A stretch of DNA of 41,992 nt. Origin: an uncultured Flaviramulus sp. GTDB lineage: Bacteria > Bacteroidota > Bacteroidia > Flavobacteriales > Flavobacteriaceae. The stretch covers positions 1-41,992 of the forward strand of contig CANKVS010000034.1 in NCBI GenBank assembly GCA_947487155.1. The letters run 5' to 3'. The position numbers and the translations under genes are program-made. Shown in pieces: positions 24,694-34,333 of the stretch (within the stretch, counting starts at the first letter, position 1; each line of letters starts with the position of its first letter). The notes below the pieces were generated by a model, which saw only the letters and a program-made list of their open reading frames with translations, did not search any database and was not told the origin of the DNA.

Positions 24694-26601
24694 CTATTTA
24701 AATTTAAATATAGCTATTGCTAAGGGTGGTAAATTTATTTCTGCAGAATAATCTTTACCGTTCCAAGCTTGTTTTTTTATAGTTATTAGTTTTTTATTTG
24801 ACATACCGCTACCTCCAAAAGCTTCAGAATCACTATTAAAAATCTCGGTTAATTTGCCTTTTGTTGGCATACCAACACGATAGTTTTCGTGTGGATTGGG
24901 CGTTAAATTACAAACCACAATAACATGGTCTTCTGGCGAATTTCCTTTTCTAATATAGGACAGCACACAATTTTCATGATCGTCGTAACTAATCCATTCA
25001 AACCCCTCACCGCTAAATCCTTTTTCAAATAAAGCAGGTGTTGTTTTATAAAATTTGTTTAGTTCTTTATAAAAATTCAACAGTTTTTTATGAGGTTCAA
25101 ATTCTAATAAATTCCAATTTAAACTCCCTTGAAAATCCCATTCGTTATATTGCCCAAACTCACTTCCCATAAATAATAACTTGGTTCCAGGGTGGGTAAA
25201 CATATAACCGTATAATAGACGAAGATTAGCAAAACGTTGCCACTCATCTCCTGGCATTCTTCCTAAAATAGAATTTTTACCATAGACTACCTCGTCGTGA
25301 GACAGCGGAAGCATAAAATTCTCTGTAAAGGCATATGCTAAACTAAAGGTTATTTCATTTTGATGGTATTGTCTATAAACAGGGTCTTTCCCAAAGTAAT
25401 CTAAAGTGTCGTGCATCCAGCCCATCATCCATTTCATTCCAAAGCCTAATCCGCCTAAAAATACAGGTTTTGAAACTCCTGGAAATGCCGTAGATTCTTC
25501 GGCAATGGTTTGCACATCGGGGAACGATTTATAAACTTCTTCGTTTAATTCTTTTAGAAAAGCAATAGCCTCAAGGTTTTCATTGCCACCATAAATATTA
25601 GGTTCCCATTTGCCTTCTTCTCGCGAATAATCTAAAAATAGCATGGAGGCAACAGCATCTACTCGTAGTCCGTCTGCATGGTATTGTTCCAACCAAAAAA
25701 CAGCATTACTTATTAAAAACGATTTGACTTCGTTACGCCCGTAATTAAATATTAAGCTTTTCCAATCTTGATGATAGCCTTTTCTTTTATCGGGGTGTTC
25801 GTATAACGCAGAGCCATCAAAAAACCCTAACCCATGAGCATCTTCAGGGAAATGAGACGGTACCCAATCTAGGATTATCCCAATATCGTTTTGATGCAGT
25901 TTATCTACCAAATATTTAAATTCTTCAGGATAGCCAAAACGTGATGATGGTGCAAAATACCCTGTAAGCTGATAACCCCAAGACGGATCGTAAGGATATT
26001 CCATAATAGGCATGAGTTCTACATGGGTAAAATTCATATCTTTTACATAGGTTACTAAATCATCAGCTAATTCAAAATAAGACAAAAAACGATCTTCTTC
26101 AATTTGCCGTTTCCAAGATCCTAAATGGACTTCGTAAACCGAATAAGGCGCATCGAGTGCATTGTGTTTTTTTCGTTTTTTCATCCATTTGGTGTCTTTC
26201 CATGTATAGGAATCGTCCCAAACTATAGATGCTGTTTTTGGAGGATGCTCGCAACGTTTGGCATAAGGATCTGCCTTTTCTGAAACGTAATTATTATGGT
26301 TAGAATAAATTTTATATTTATAGATGCTTCCCTTTCCAGCATGAGGAATAAAACCTTCCCAAATTCCTGAGGCATCCCAACGTACGTTTAACTTATAATC
26401 TTCACCATTCCAATAATTAAAGTCACCAATTACAGACACTTGTTTTGCGCTAGGCGCCCAAACAGCAAAATAGGTGCCTTCAATACCATTAAGAGTTAAA
26501 GGGTGCGACCCAAATTTTTCGTATAAACGATAGTGTTTACCACTTTTAAATAAATTAATATCGAAATCGGAAAAAAGACTATGAGAAATTACGTTTGCCA
26601 T
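24694..26601 (-). CDS. glgB: 1,4-alpha-glucan branching enzyme
   Basis: This 635-residue GH13 enzyme cuts alpha-1,4 chains and rejoins them as alpha-1,6 branches during glycogen synthesis. A CBM48 domain (about residues 35-130) with FAVWAPSAKQVSVIGDFN is followed by the catalytic barrel. Catalytic residues are visible: Asp315 in GLRVDAVASM (nucleophile), the acid/base Glu in AEEST (367-371) and Asp436 in LSHDEVVYGK. The C-terminal beta-domain ends with the NLPPLAIAIFKFK-like strand. Length is usual for the shorter type of GlgB with one CBM48. The start is the Met of MANVISHSLF, 3 bp after the glgC stop, so it is in the same transcript as glgC and glgA. Confidence 0.97.
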   Translation of the reverse strand: MANVISHSLFSDFDINLFKSGKHYRLYEKFGSHPLTLNGIEGTYFAVWAPSAKQVSVIGDFNYWNGEDYKLNVRWDASGIWEGFIPHAGKGSIYKYKIYSNHNNYVSEKADPYAKRCEHPPKTASIVWDDSYTWKDTKWMKKRKKHNALDAPYSVYEVHLGSWKRQIEEDRFLSYFELADDLVTYVKDMNFTHVELMPIMEYPYDPSWGYQLTGYFAPSSRFGYPEEFKYLVDKLHQNDIGIILDWVPSHFPEDAHGLGFFDGSALYEHPDKRKGYHQDWKSLIFNYGRNEVKSFLISNAVFWLEQYHADGLRVDAVASMLFLDYSREEGKWEPNIYGGNENLEAIAFLKELNEEVYKSFPDVQTIAEESTAFPGVSKPVFLGGLGFGMKWMMGWMHDTLDYFGKDPVYRQYHQNEITFSLAYAFTENFMLPLSHDEVVYGKNSILGRMPGDEWQRFANLRLLYGYMFTHPGTKLLFMGSEFGQYNEWDFQGSLNWNLLEFEPHKKLLNFYKELNKFYKTTPALFEKGFSGEGFEWISYDDHENCVLSYIRKGNSPEDHVIVVCNLTPNPHENYRVGMPTKGKLTEIFNSDSEAFGGSGMSNKKLITIKKQAWNGKDYSAEINLPPLAIAIFKFK

Positions 26602-26604
26602 ATG

Positions 26605-27867
26605 TTATATTACAGTTCCGTTAGTAATTACAGCGTCTTTTTTAATTACAATAATACCATCTCTTATAGCATATGTATCTGTTTCGGTATCTTTTAAATT
26701 TTTGCTTCCATTTATTCTTACATCGTCTCCAATAGAACAGTTTTTATCTAGAATGGCATTTTTAATAAAGCATCTTGCTCCAATACCAAGTGTATTTATA
26801 TTGGGGTTCTCGACGTCGGATAATGGTTGATAATAATCGTTACCCATCATGTAGGTATTAATTACTGTAGATTCGTCACCAATTCTAGAGCGAATTCCAA
26901 TAACCGATTTTTCAATTTTACCAGCACTTATTATACAACCTTCAGCAATAACCGTTTCGTCTAAAATAGTACCCGCAATTTTTGTTGTTGGTAGCATTCT
27001 TGCTCTGGTGTAAATACGCTTTTTCTTATCGTAAAGATCAAAATCTGGAATATCTTTAGTTAAACCAATATTAGCTTCAAAAAAGGAATCGATAGTTCCT
27101 ATATCTGTCCAATAGCCTTCATATTGGTAGCTTAACGTTTTGTGTTTATCTATATTTTGCGGAATAATTTCTTTACCAAAATCTATGGTCGATTCATCTT
27201 TCATTAACTCAACTAGCAAATCTTTATTAAAAATATAAATTCCCATTGATGCCAGATAGTTTCGGTTTTGAGCTTTCATATCGTCACTAACATCCGATGT
27301 CCAATCGGGTAACAAACTAGCGTCTGGTTTTTCAATAAAAGAGGTAATTACATTGTTTTCGTCAGATTTTAAAATACCAAACCCAGTGGCTTCTTTTGCA
27401 TTTACAGGAATAGTGGCAATGGATATTTTTGCACCACTTTCTTCATGAGCTTTTATCATTTCTTCGTAATCCATTTGATATAATTGATCGCCCGAAAGAA
27501 TTAACGCATATTCAAAATCGTGTCTCATAAAATGATGCATACTTTGGCGAACGGCATCTGCAGTACCTTGAAACCAACCTTGATTACCAGGAGTTTGTTC
27601 AGCAGCTAATACATCAACAAAAGCAGAGCTAAAAAAACTAAAGTGATAGGTGTTTTTTATATGACGATTTAACGATGCCGAATTAAATTGTGTTAATACA
27701 TACATCCGTTTTATATCGGCATTAATACAATTTGAAATAGGAATATCTACCAATCTATATTTTCCGGCAATGGGAACTGCTGGTTTAGATCTCTGTTCTG
27801 TTAAGGGATACAATCTTGAACCTTGACCGCCTCCTAAAATTATGGATAATACTTTATCGTTAATCAT
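26605..27867 (-). CDS. glgC: Glucose-1-phosphate adenylyltransferase
   Basis: This 420-residue enzyme makes ADP-glucose from glucose 1-phosphate and ATP, the regulated first step of bacterial glycogen synthesis. The nucleotidyltransferase signature is IILGGGQGSRLYPLT (residues 9-23), followed by RSKPAVPIAGKYRLVDIPIS. Other family blocks are ILSGDQLYQMDY, FIEKP and GYWTDIGTIDSFFEAN. The C-terminal third is a left-handed beta-helix with hexapeptide repeats (about 290-400), used for oligomerisation and allostery. It lies 6 bp after the glgA stop and 3 bp before the glgB start, in one operon. Confidence 0.97.
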   Translation of the reverse strand: MINDKVLSIILGGGQGSRLYPLTEQRSKPAVPIAGKYRLVDIPISNCINADIKRMYVLTQFNSASLNRHIKNTYHFSFFSSAFVDVLAAEQTPGNQGWFQGTADAVRQSMHHFMRHDFEYALILSGDQLYQMDYEEMIKAHEESGAKISIATIPVNAKEATGFGILKSDENNVITSFIEKPDASLLPDWTSDVSDDMKAQNRNYLASMGIYIFNKDLLVELMKDESTIDFGKEIIPQNIDKHKTLSYQYEGYWTDIGTIDSFFEANIGLTKDIPDFDLYDKKKRIYTRARMLPTTKIAGTILDETVIAEGCIISAGKIEKSVIGIRSRIGDESTVINTYMMGNDYYQPLSDVENPNINTLGIGARCFIKNAILDKNCSIGDDVRINGSKNLKDTETDTYAIRDGIIVIKKDAVITNGTVI

Positions 27868-27873
27868 AGTTTA

Positions 27874-29280
27874 TTAGTTTATAGATTTATATAAATTGAT
27901 ATATTGTTTTGCTGAAGCATCCCACGAGTTATCTATACTCATAATTTGCTTACTTAGTTTTTTATATTTTGGTTGATTTGTATAAAGCTCAATACCTCTA
28001 TGTATAGCTGTTGTTATTTCTGAAACTTCAACATTATCATGGCAAATACCAAAACCATTTTCTTCAGAAACATCAATAACCGTATCTTTTAATCCTCCAA
28101 TACTTCTAACTATTGGAATGGTACCGTAACGAAGCGCATACATTTGGTTTAAACCACAAGGTTCTACACGCGAAGGCATTAGCAAAAAATCTGCTCCTGC
28201 GTAAATGATGTGAGATAAACGTTCATCATAACCAATATAAGCGTTGTAAGTGCCTTCATAATCCTTTTTTAAGGCTTCAAGTTGTTCTTCCACAGCATCA
28301 TTACCAGACCCTAATAATAGAATAGAAAGATTTTGATTGTCTAGGGCATTTTTAAAAGTTTCAGGAAATAAATCTGATCCTTTTTCTCCTACAAGTCTCC
28401 CTATAAAAGCAAATAATGGTTTGTTAAAATCTAAATTAAAAGTATCACACAAATATTTTTTATTTGCTTTTCTGCCCGAAGTCAGGTTTTTATTACTAAA
28501 GTTTTTAATAAGGTAGTTATCTGTTTCAGGGTTCCAAACACTGGAGTCAATGCCATTAAGAATACCAACACATTTAGCACTTTCGTCACTAAGTAAGCTT
28601 TCTAATCCGTTAGCCGATGTTTTTAATTCTTCCATATAACTAGGCGATACAGTGGTCACTCTCCACGCGCATTTTATAGCTGCCGCTAGTGGGTTAATTG
28701 TACCGTCCCAATCTAACAAACCAATGTTATCTAAATTAAAAGCGGGTATTAAGTTTACTTTATCATGTGAAAACCAACCTTGATACTGTGCATTGTGTAT
28801 GGTTAGAATATTAGGGATTTTTCTAAAGACTTCGTATTTAAAACTTTCTTGAAGCATAAATGGAATTAGCCCCATATGGTGATCGTGACAATGAATAATG
28901 TCTGGGTAAGTTTCCCAGGTAAGCATCCAATCCAGCGCAGCTACTTGGAAAGCTAAAAAACGGTCTGTATCATCAAAAGAATACACATAATCTTTAAATA
29001 CTAATTCTGGTACATCTATAAAAAATACATCAAAATCTAAAACAGCATCTTTAAGTTTTAATATGCTAAAGGTATGCGTAGAATTTCCTAAAGTTATTTC
29101 TGAGGTATACACCGTTTCAAACGTATTTTCCTTTGTAAATTTTATATCGTAAAAAGGCATGATAACTTGTGATGTCGTATCAGAATTATTCTGATATTTT
29201 GGTAGTGCACCAACAACATCTGCAAGCCCGCCTACTTTGGCAACGGGATAGCATTCTGCGCTAAAATGAATAATGTTCAT
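27874..29280 (-). CDS. glgA: Glycogen synthase (ADP-glucose)
   Basis: This 468-residue GT5 glycosyltransferase extends alpha-1,4-glucan chains with ADP-glucose. The N-terminal Rossmann domain carries the ADP-glucose signature AKVGGLADVVGALPK (Lys15 first). The GT-B C-domain includes FIGRLVGEKGSDLFPE and the SRVEPCGLNQMYALRYGTIP loop with the conserved Glu and Cys. I use the ATG at 29280 (MNIIHFSAECYP), which fits the family start; a farther in-frame codon nine residues earlier adds a tail that is not seen in homologues I know. It heads the glgA-glgC-glgB operon, with a -7 type element at 29309-29316. Length is normal. Confidence 0.96.
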   Translation of the reverse strand: MNIIHFSAECYPVAKVGGLADVVGALPKYQNNSDTTSQVIMPFYDIKFTKENTFETVYTSEITLGNSTHTFSILKLKDAVLDFDVFFIDVPELVFKDYVYSFDDTDRFLAFQVAALDWMLTWETYPDIIHCHDHHMGLIPFMLQESFKYEVFRKIPNILTIHNAQYQGWFSHDKVNLIPAFNLDNIGLLDWDGTINPLAAAIKCAWRVTTVSPSYMEELKTSANGLESLLSDESAKCVGILNGIDSSVWNPETDNYLIKNFSNKNLTSGRKANKKYLCDTFNLDFNKPLFAFIGRLVGEKGSDLFPETFKNALDNQNLSILLLGSGNDAVEEQLEALKKDYEGTYNAYIGYDERLSHIIYAGADFLLMPSRVEPCGLNQMYALRYGTIPIVRSIGGLKDTVIDVSEENGFGICHDNVEVSEITTAIHRGIELYTNQPKYKKLSKQIMSIDNSWDASAKQYINLYKSIN

Positions 29281-29308
29281 GAATAATTTTGAGTATGTTA
29301 TAAACATA

Positions 29309-29316
29309 CAAAATTA
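29309..29316 (-). promoter_or_regulatory. Promoter -7 element for glg operon
   Basis: On the minus strand the sequence is TAATTTTG, a match to TAnnTTTG, 28 bp before the glgA ATG. No clear -33 TTG lies at the usual distance. It would drive glgA-glgC-glgB. Confidence 0.4.
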
Positions 29317-29448
29317 TTGCATAAAACGCTATGGGTAGTAGTGTTTTTAAGGAAATAAAATATTTTTAAGTATCTGATTATTAAAACTAAAAAAAATAAG
29401 ATGTTAATAATCAAACGCTTATAAGATTGTAATTATCGAAAAGGATGA

Positions 29449-31245
29449 TTAATCATTCAATTTTAAAACCGCCATAAACGCTTGTTGGGGTATTTCTACA
29501 TTCCCTACTTGACGCATACGTTTTTTACCTTTTTTCTGTTTTTCTAATAATTTACGCTTACGCGAAATATCGCCACCATAACATTTTGCTGTCACATCTT
29601 TACGAAGGGCTTTAATAGTTTCTCTAGAAATAATTTTAGCGCCAATTGCTGCTTGAATAGGAATATCGAATTGCTGGCGAGGAATAAGTTCTTTTAATTT
29701 CTCGCACATTTTTTTACCAATATTTTGTGCATTATCGGCATGTATTAATGCTGAAAGCGCATCAACAGGTAATGCATTAAGTAGAATATCTAAACGTACT
29801 AATTTTGATACTTTCATACCTATTGGAGAATAATCAAAAGAGGCATAACCTTTTGAAACGGTTTTTAAACGATCGTAAAAATCGAAAACAATTTCGGCTA
29901 AAGGCATTTCAAAAGTCAATTCAACACGCTCTGTTGTTAAATAGGTTTGATTTGTAATAATACCACGTTTTTCAATACAAAGCGACATGACGTTGCCAAC
30001 AAAATCGGCTTTTGTAATAATGGTAGCTTTTATATAAGGTTCTTCAACACGATTAATAGTAGATGGATCTGGTAAGTCTGATGGGTTGTTTACAACAAAG
30101 GCATCATTAGGATTTTTGTTTGTATATGCATAATACGATACGTTAGGTACCGTTGTAATAACAGTCATATCAAATTCACGTTCTAAACGTTCTTGAATAA
30201 TTTCCATGTGAAGCATACCTAAAAAACCACAACGGAAACCAAAACCTAATGCTGCTGAACTTTCTGGAGCAAAAACCAACGACGCATCGTTTAGTTGTAA
30301 TTTTTCCATAGAGTTGCGAAGCTCTTCGTAATCCTCAGTATCAACAGGGTAAATACCAGCAAAAACCATGGGCTTTACGTCTTCAAACCCTTCAACAATA
30401 TTAGTAGTGGGTTTTGCAAAATCGGTAATAGTATCACCAACTTTAACCTCTTTAGCGGTTTTTATGCCTGTAATTAAATAACCTACATCACCTGTTTTAA
30501 CACTTTGTTTGGCAACTTGATTTAATTTTAAGGTGCCAACTTCATCAGCAAAATACTCTTTATCTGTGGCTACGAATTTAATTTTTTGTCCTTTTTTAAT
30601 TTCGCCATTAAAGACTCTAAAATACGTTTCAATTCCTCTAAAGGTGTTGTAAACCGAATCAAAAATTAAAGCTTGTAGTGGTGCGTTAGGGTCGCCCTTT
30701 GGCGCAGGAACACGCTCAATAATAGCAGCTAAAATATTATCGACACCAAAACCCGTTTTTCCACTGGCGTGAATCACTTCTTCTGCGTCGCAGCCTAATA
30801 AATCTACAATATCGTCTGTAACCTCTTCAGGGTTTGCGCTTGGTAAATCGACTTTATTAAGAACAGGAATAATCTCTAAATCGTTTTCTAAAGCTAAATA
30901 TAAATTAGAAATGGTTTGTGCTTGTATGCTTTGTGCTGCATCAACAATTAATAGTGCGCCTTCGCAGGCAGCAATAGATCGAGAAACTTCATAAGAAAAA
31001 TCTACGTGACCTGGTGTGTCTATTAAATTTAAAACATATTGTTCACCATTATACTCATAGTCCATTTGTATGGCGTGCGACTTGATAGTAATACCACGTT
31101 CGCGCTCTAAATCCATACTGTCTAAAAGTTGATCTTGCTTTTCTCTAGCGGTAACCGAACCTGTATAATCTAGTAATCTATCGGCAAGTGTACTTTTACC
31201 GTGGTCTATATGTGCAATGATGCAAAAGTTTCTAATATTCTTCAT
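29449..31245 (-). CDS. lepA: Elongation factor 4 (LepA)
   Basis: This 598-residue GTPase binds ribosomes and can back-translocate or aid initiation under stress. G motifs are intact: [19 protein letters not shown] (G1), [16 protein letters not shown] (G3) and [10 protein letters not shown] (G4). The LepA-specific C-terminal domain ends in the basic segment [20 protein letters not shown]. Length is usual (about 600). I use the ATG at 31245 ([14 protein letters not shown]) in place of a TTG three codons earlier. The gene is read alone, away from the sensor-kinase genes across a 252-bp gap that contains a strong palindrome. Confidence 0.98.
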   Translation of the reverse strand: MKNIRNFCIIAHIDHGKSTLADRLLDYTGSVTAREKQDQLLDSMDLERERGITIKSHAIQMDYEYNGEQYVLNLIDTPGHVDFSYEVSRSIAACEGALLIVDAAQSIQAQTISNLYLALENDLEIIPVLNKVDLPSANPEEVTDDIVDLLGCDAEEVIHASGKTGFGVDNILAAIIERVPAPKGDPNAPLQALIFDSVYNTFRGIETYFRVFNGEIKKGQKIKFVATDKEYFADEVGTLKLNQVAKQSVKTGDVGYLITGIKTAKEVKVGDTITDFAKPTTNIVEGFEDVKPMVFAGIYPVDTEDYEELRNSMEKLQLNDASLVFAPESSAALGFGFRCGFLGMLHMEIIQERLEREFDMTVITTVPNVSYYAYTNKNPNDAFVVNNPSDLPDPSTINRVEEPYIKATIITKADFVGNVMSLCIEKRGIITNQTYLTTERVELTFEMPLAEIVFDFYDRLKTVSKGYASFDYSPIGMKVSKLVRLDILLNALPVDALSALIHADNAQNIGKKMCEKLKELIPRQQFDIPIQAAIGAKIISRETIKALRKDVTAKCYGGDISRKRKLLEKQKKGKKRMRQVGNVEIPQQAFMAVLKLND

Positions 31246-31274
31246 AGTCAACAATCTTTATAAAAAAGATTTTG

Positions 31275-31282
31275 CAAAAATA
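31275..31282 (-). promoter_or_regulatory. Promoter -7 element for lepA
   Basis: Read on the minus strand the sequence is TATTTTTG, fitting TAnnTTTG, 29 bp before the lepA ATG. A matching -33 TTG is not obvious. Confidence 0.4.
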
Positions 31283-31317
31283 GAGAAATTAAGTGAGGTT
31301 TGTTATTCTTTTTGTTT

Positions 31318-31350
31318 AGACCTATCAGGTTTTTAAAACCTGATAGGTCT
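31318..31350. repeat. Perfect 33-bp palindrome (REP-like)
   Basis: Two 16-bp arms (31318-31333 and 31335-31350) are exact inverted repeats around one central base; the core reads CCTATCAGGTTTTTAAAACC. It lies between the divergent genes lepA and the sensor-kinase N-part, so a terminator role is not expected by position. It looks like a dispersed Flavobacteriia palindrome or an operator. Confidence 0.6.
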
Positions 31351-31497
31351 CTTTTATAAAAGTTTGTTGTAAAAGGAATACCTTAAAAAATTAAATAGAT
31401 GTAGTTTGCATCTAATAATTTGCAGTTTACAAGAAACTTGTTTTTTCAACTGTGCTTTTAAGGTTCTTTTGTGGTATAAATATTTAAATTTACTGTG

Positions 31498-31998
31498 ATG
31501 AAAAATACAGTTGCACTTGTTTTAATTTTAGTTTCGACGTCATTTTTTATAGTTTCTATAGATAATACCCCTTTAAGTTTTGAGAAAGGAAGAAATAACT
31601 TAAGAGATTCTAAAAATGAAAATTGGGAGTATGTAAAAGATAAATTGTTTGATGGTAAAACATCAGAGATTTTTAAAATAAAAGGACCTATACTAATAAA
31701 ACTTAGAAATGCAACACAAAAAGATAGCTTATTGGTTAAGGAATCCATGCAGGAAATAAGAGAGATACTACCAAATAAAGAGATAGACTTTTATAAAAAT
31801 TTTACGGGAAAGTCTAAATATGAAATTCAACAAATGCATTTAAAACCATCAGATTCTTTATGGGGTTATAAGTATTCTGAGCTTTTAGAACCAACGATTA
31901 ATTTCAGTTTTTATTCCTCTGAAGATTATGGTAATTCTTTAGATTCAAGATATTTTGCACTTAGTGAAGGGTCTTCGATATTACGTTCCTTGGTATAG
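31498..31998 (+). CDS. N-terminal part of frameshifted sensor kinase
   Basis: This 166-codon frame begins MKNTVALVLILVSTSFFIVSI, a signal peptide or first membrane helix, followed by a soluble sensor-type region I do not recognise with certainty. It has charged alternating strands such as IKGPILIKLRNATQKDS. The frame ends early at 31996-31998. The next frame, open from 31968, continues with convincing protein (FDITFLGIGKGNFGPADI) into the kinase gene, so this is most likely the front half of one gene split by a 1-base loss near 31968-31995. I use the ATG at 31498; a GTG one codon earlier is possible. No poly-A or classic slippery sequence marks the shift site. It could be a real mutation or an assembly error. 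Confidence 0.65.
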   Translation: MKNTVALVLILVSTSFFIVSIDNTPLSFEKGRNNLRDSKNENWEYVKDKLFDGKTSEIFKIKGPILIKLRNATQKDSLLVKESMQEIREILPNKEIDFYKNFTGKSKYEIQQMHLKPSDSLWGYKYSELLEPTINFSFYSSEDYGNSLDSRYFALSEGSSILRSLV

Positions 31999-32093
31999 GA
32001 AAAGGAAATTTTGGACCTGCAGATATCAAGTTTAGACTTAAAAAAGGTATTTTTTCAAGACAATACAAAAAAGAGCAAATTAAATACCAATTG

Positions 32094-33389
32094 ATGCTTT
32101 CACTTTGTGTTATTCAAAGTGAGAATAATACTTCTTCAGAAATAGAATATGGCTCAATATGGCGATCTAAAGGTAAAATAATGAAAAAAGATAAGTTTTT
32201 ATTGCAAAAACTATATTCAGATGACTTTTTAGAACAATTTAAAAACTATTTATATGCTAATTATTCTTGGCGATATGCTAATTTGTTTTTAGATAAAGAT
32301 TTTGTAAAAACAAAGGTTTTTGTTTTTGTATTAATTTCAGGTCTTCTAATTTTTGTGTTAATATTTAATGTCTTTAATAAAAGAACGTATAAATTTTCTT
32401 GGATTAATTATGCTTTTCCTTTGTTAGTCATTTCAATAAGCTTTATAAATTTAATTTATATTTACACTTATTTTGCAGGTGAAACTAATTGGGTTAATTG
32501 GAGCATGTGTATGAGTTTCATAATTCCAGTAACTTTTATAATTTCTTTTTTATTATGGTACTTAGAAAAAAAGGCGATTAGTAAACAGGGAGATTTTATT
32601 TATCAATTAATTTTAAAATTAATTTTCACATTTATTGTACTAAACATTCCTGCTTTCCTTTTTATATCAATTCCATATGGGCTTTTAACTATATATTTAC
32701 CTGTGTTTGTTTTTACAATTATGTTAACTTTTGGAAGAGGACTCCTAATCTACCTAAACCATTATTCAAACTCCTTAATCAAAGAAAAGGACATCGAGTT
32801 AAGCCGTTTAAAAGAGTTACACGCCCAAGCAGAATTAAAATCGTTGCACGCACACATCAACCCACATTTTTTATACAATGCACTAAATTCTATTGCGAGT
32901 TTAGCGCCAATTGATACTGCAAAAACTCAAAAAATGGCGTATTCCTTATCCAATTTGTTTAAGTACAGCATCAATAGAAAAGATAAAAAGACGAGTTCTA
33001 TTAGCGATGAAATTACCATGGTTGAAAACTATTTAGAGATTGAGAAAATTCGTTTTGGTGAGCGTTTAAAATTCAATATAGAGCTAAATGAAACACTGAA
33101 AACATTTGAAATACCTATGTTTATTATTCAACCGTTGGTAGAAAATGCTGTAAAACATGGTATTTCAAAAATAGAAGGACAAGGACAAATAGATTTAAAA
33201 ATTGAAACAACTAAAACAGGAGTTTTAATTAGTGTTTCAGATAATGGTCCTGATTTTCCAGAAGGTTTAGTAAGCGGTCATGGGTTACAAACGGTATTTG
33301 ATTTGTTGCGCTTAAGTTATGGAAACCAAGCGTCTTTAAATTGGCAAAACACACCTAAAAAAAGTATTACTATAAATAATTTAAAATAA
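32094..33389 (+). CDS. LytS-type sensor histidine kinase (C-terminal part)
   Basis: This 431-residue part holds the rest of the sensor region, about five membrane helices (about residues 70-225), and a LytS/YehU-type kinase core. The His box is in HAHINPHFLYNALNSI (His258), a member of the PF06580 His_kinase family. The HATPase part shows FIIQPLVENAVKHGI (N box), VSDNGPDFPEG and GHGLQTVFDLL (G boxes). The frame is open from 31968 without an ATG before 32094, so the true protein almost certainly starts at 31498 and reads through a frameshift. As it stands the kinase may be made from an internal start without its sensor. Its partner regulator lies 120 bp downstream, after a REP-like element. 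Confidence 0.88.
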   Translation: MLSLCVIQSENNTSSEIEYGSIWRSKGKIMKKDKFLLQKLYSDDFLEQFKNYLYANYSWRYANLFLDKDFVKTKVFVFVLISGLLIFVLIFNVFNKRTYKFSWINYAFPLLVISISFINLIYIYTYFAGETNWVNWSMCMSFIIPVTFIISFLLWYLEKKAISKQGDFIYQLILKLIFTFIVLNIPAFLFISIPYGLLTIYLPVFVFTIMLTFGRGLLIYLNHYSNSLIKEKDIELSRLKELHAQAELKSLHAHINPHFLYNALNSIASLAPIDTAKTQKMAYSLSNLFKYSINRKDKKTSSISDEITMVENYLEIEKIRFGERLKFNIELNETLKTFEIPMFIIQPLVENAVKHGISKIEGQGQIDLKIETTKTGVLISVSDNGPDFPEGLVSGHGLQTVFDLLRLSYGNQASLNWQNTPKKSITINNLK

Positions 33390-33390
33390 C

Positions 33391-33495
33391 GTCATTGCGA
33401 TGGAGTGATTACTGAGCGGAGTCGAAGTAGAACGACTGAAGTAATCTCATGAATAAAGTTTCCATTTAAAAGATTACTTCGTTCCTCGTAATGAC
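33391..33495. repeat. REP-like inverted-repeat element between kinase and regulator
   Basis: Outer arms GTCATTGCGA (33391-33400) and TCGTAATGAC (33486-33495) pair at 9 of 10 positions plus a wobble. Inner arms GAAGTAATCT (33438-33447) and AGATTACTTC (33471-33480) pair perfectly. The left half contains CTGAGCGGAGTCGAAGTAG (33412-33430), a sequence type I know as scattered in flavobacterial genomes. It starts 2 bp after the kinase stop and ends 14 bp before the regulator start. Confidence 0.65.
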
Positions 33496-33509
33496 AACAA
33501 AAAAATAAG

Positions 33510-34274
33510 ATGATGAACCCACAATACACAGTCATTATTATTGACGACGAACCACCAGCAAGAGCAGGCTTATTAAATTTATTGAAGAATTTCCCAGAAA
33601 CGTTTCAAGTGGTTGATATGGCTCAAAATGGAACCGAAGCCAAAGAAAAGATAACGAAGTTAAAACCAGATGTTATTTTTTTAGATATTGAAATGCCAGG
33701 ACTTACAGGTTTCGAATTGTTAGAACAACTAGAAACCATCCCGATGGTTATATTTTGTACGGCGTACAGTCAATACGCATTAAAGGCATTCGAAACCAAT
33801 AGTGTCGATTATTTGGTAAAACCAATAGAGTTAGACCGTTTGCAACAAACCGTAAACAAATTAAAACTGTTTAAAGGAAGGCAAGATTCTCAGCAAATTT
33901 TAGATGCTATAAAACAAATTGCAGTGCAAAAGGAAACCCCACAAATGACTTCTATTACTGTAAAAAAAGGAGATAGATTACTGTTTGTAAAGCTAGAGGA
34001 CATTTCTCATTTTGAAGCTTCAAATAATTATGTAACCATATATACGAATTCAGCTAATTATTTAGTAGAGCAAGCTTTATCTCAATTAGAACAAAAATTA
34101 CCAGATTATTTTTTACGAGTGCATCGTGGCACTATAATAAATACGAACTACGTAAAAGAGGTGCAAAAGTATTTTAATAGTAGATATATTATTTCTCTAA
34201 ACAATTTAAAAAAACCGAATATTACATCAGGAAGATGTTACAATACTGCTGTTAAACATTGGATGGATGTTTAG
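33510..34274 (+). CDS. LytTR-family response regulator
   Basis: This 254-residue transcription regulator has a receiver domain (about residues 1-125) and a LytTR DNA-binding domain (about 150-254). The receiver phosphoacceptor is Asp59 in DVIFLDIEMPG; the acidic pocket is IIDDEPPARAG and the conserved Lys is in YLVKPIELDRL. The LytTR part has FEASNNYVTIYTNSANYLVE then FLRVHRGTIINTNYVKEVQ. It is the evident partner of the LytS-type kinase directly upstream. Two Met codons start the frame (33510, 33513); either may be used. Its 3' end is 59 bp before the GH16 gene, which it may control, although no proof is in the sequence. Confidence 0.95.
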   Translation: MMNPQYTVIIIDDEPPARAGLLNLLKNFPETFQVVDMAQNGTEAKEKITKLKPDVIFLDIEMPGLTGFELLEQLETIPMVIFCTAYSQYALKAFETNSVDYLVKPIELDRLQQTVNKLKLFKGRQDSQQILDAIKQIAVQKETPQMTSITVKKGDRLLFVKLEDISHFEASNNYVTIYTNSANYLVEQALSQLEQKLPDYFLRVHRGTIINTNYVKEVQKYFNSRYIISLNNLKKPNITSGRCYNTAVKHWMDV

Positions 34275-34333
34275 TAATAATGTCATATATAAAAAAGGCA
34301 TCAATACAAATTTTCATTAAAAACAAGTTTACA

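Noticed and set aside
29375..29413. 10-bp inverted repeat (TGATTATTAA/TTAATAATCA) after lepA
   Set aside because: The 19-nt loop and A+T-only arms make it weak, and there is no following U run on the minus strand; chance is likely in such sequence.
31965..31998. Programmed ribosomal frameshift in the sensor kinase
   Set aside because: No X-XXY-YYZ heptamer, poly-A run or downstream stem is evident at the junction, so mutation or sequence error is the simpler reading; kept as a finding only for the split itself.
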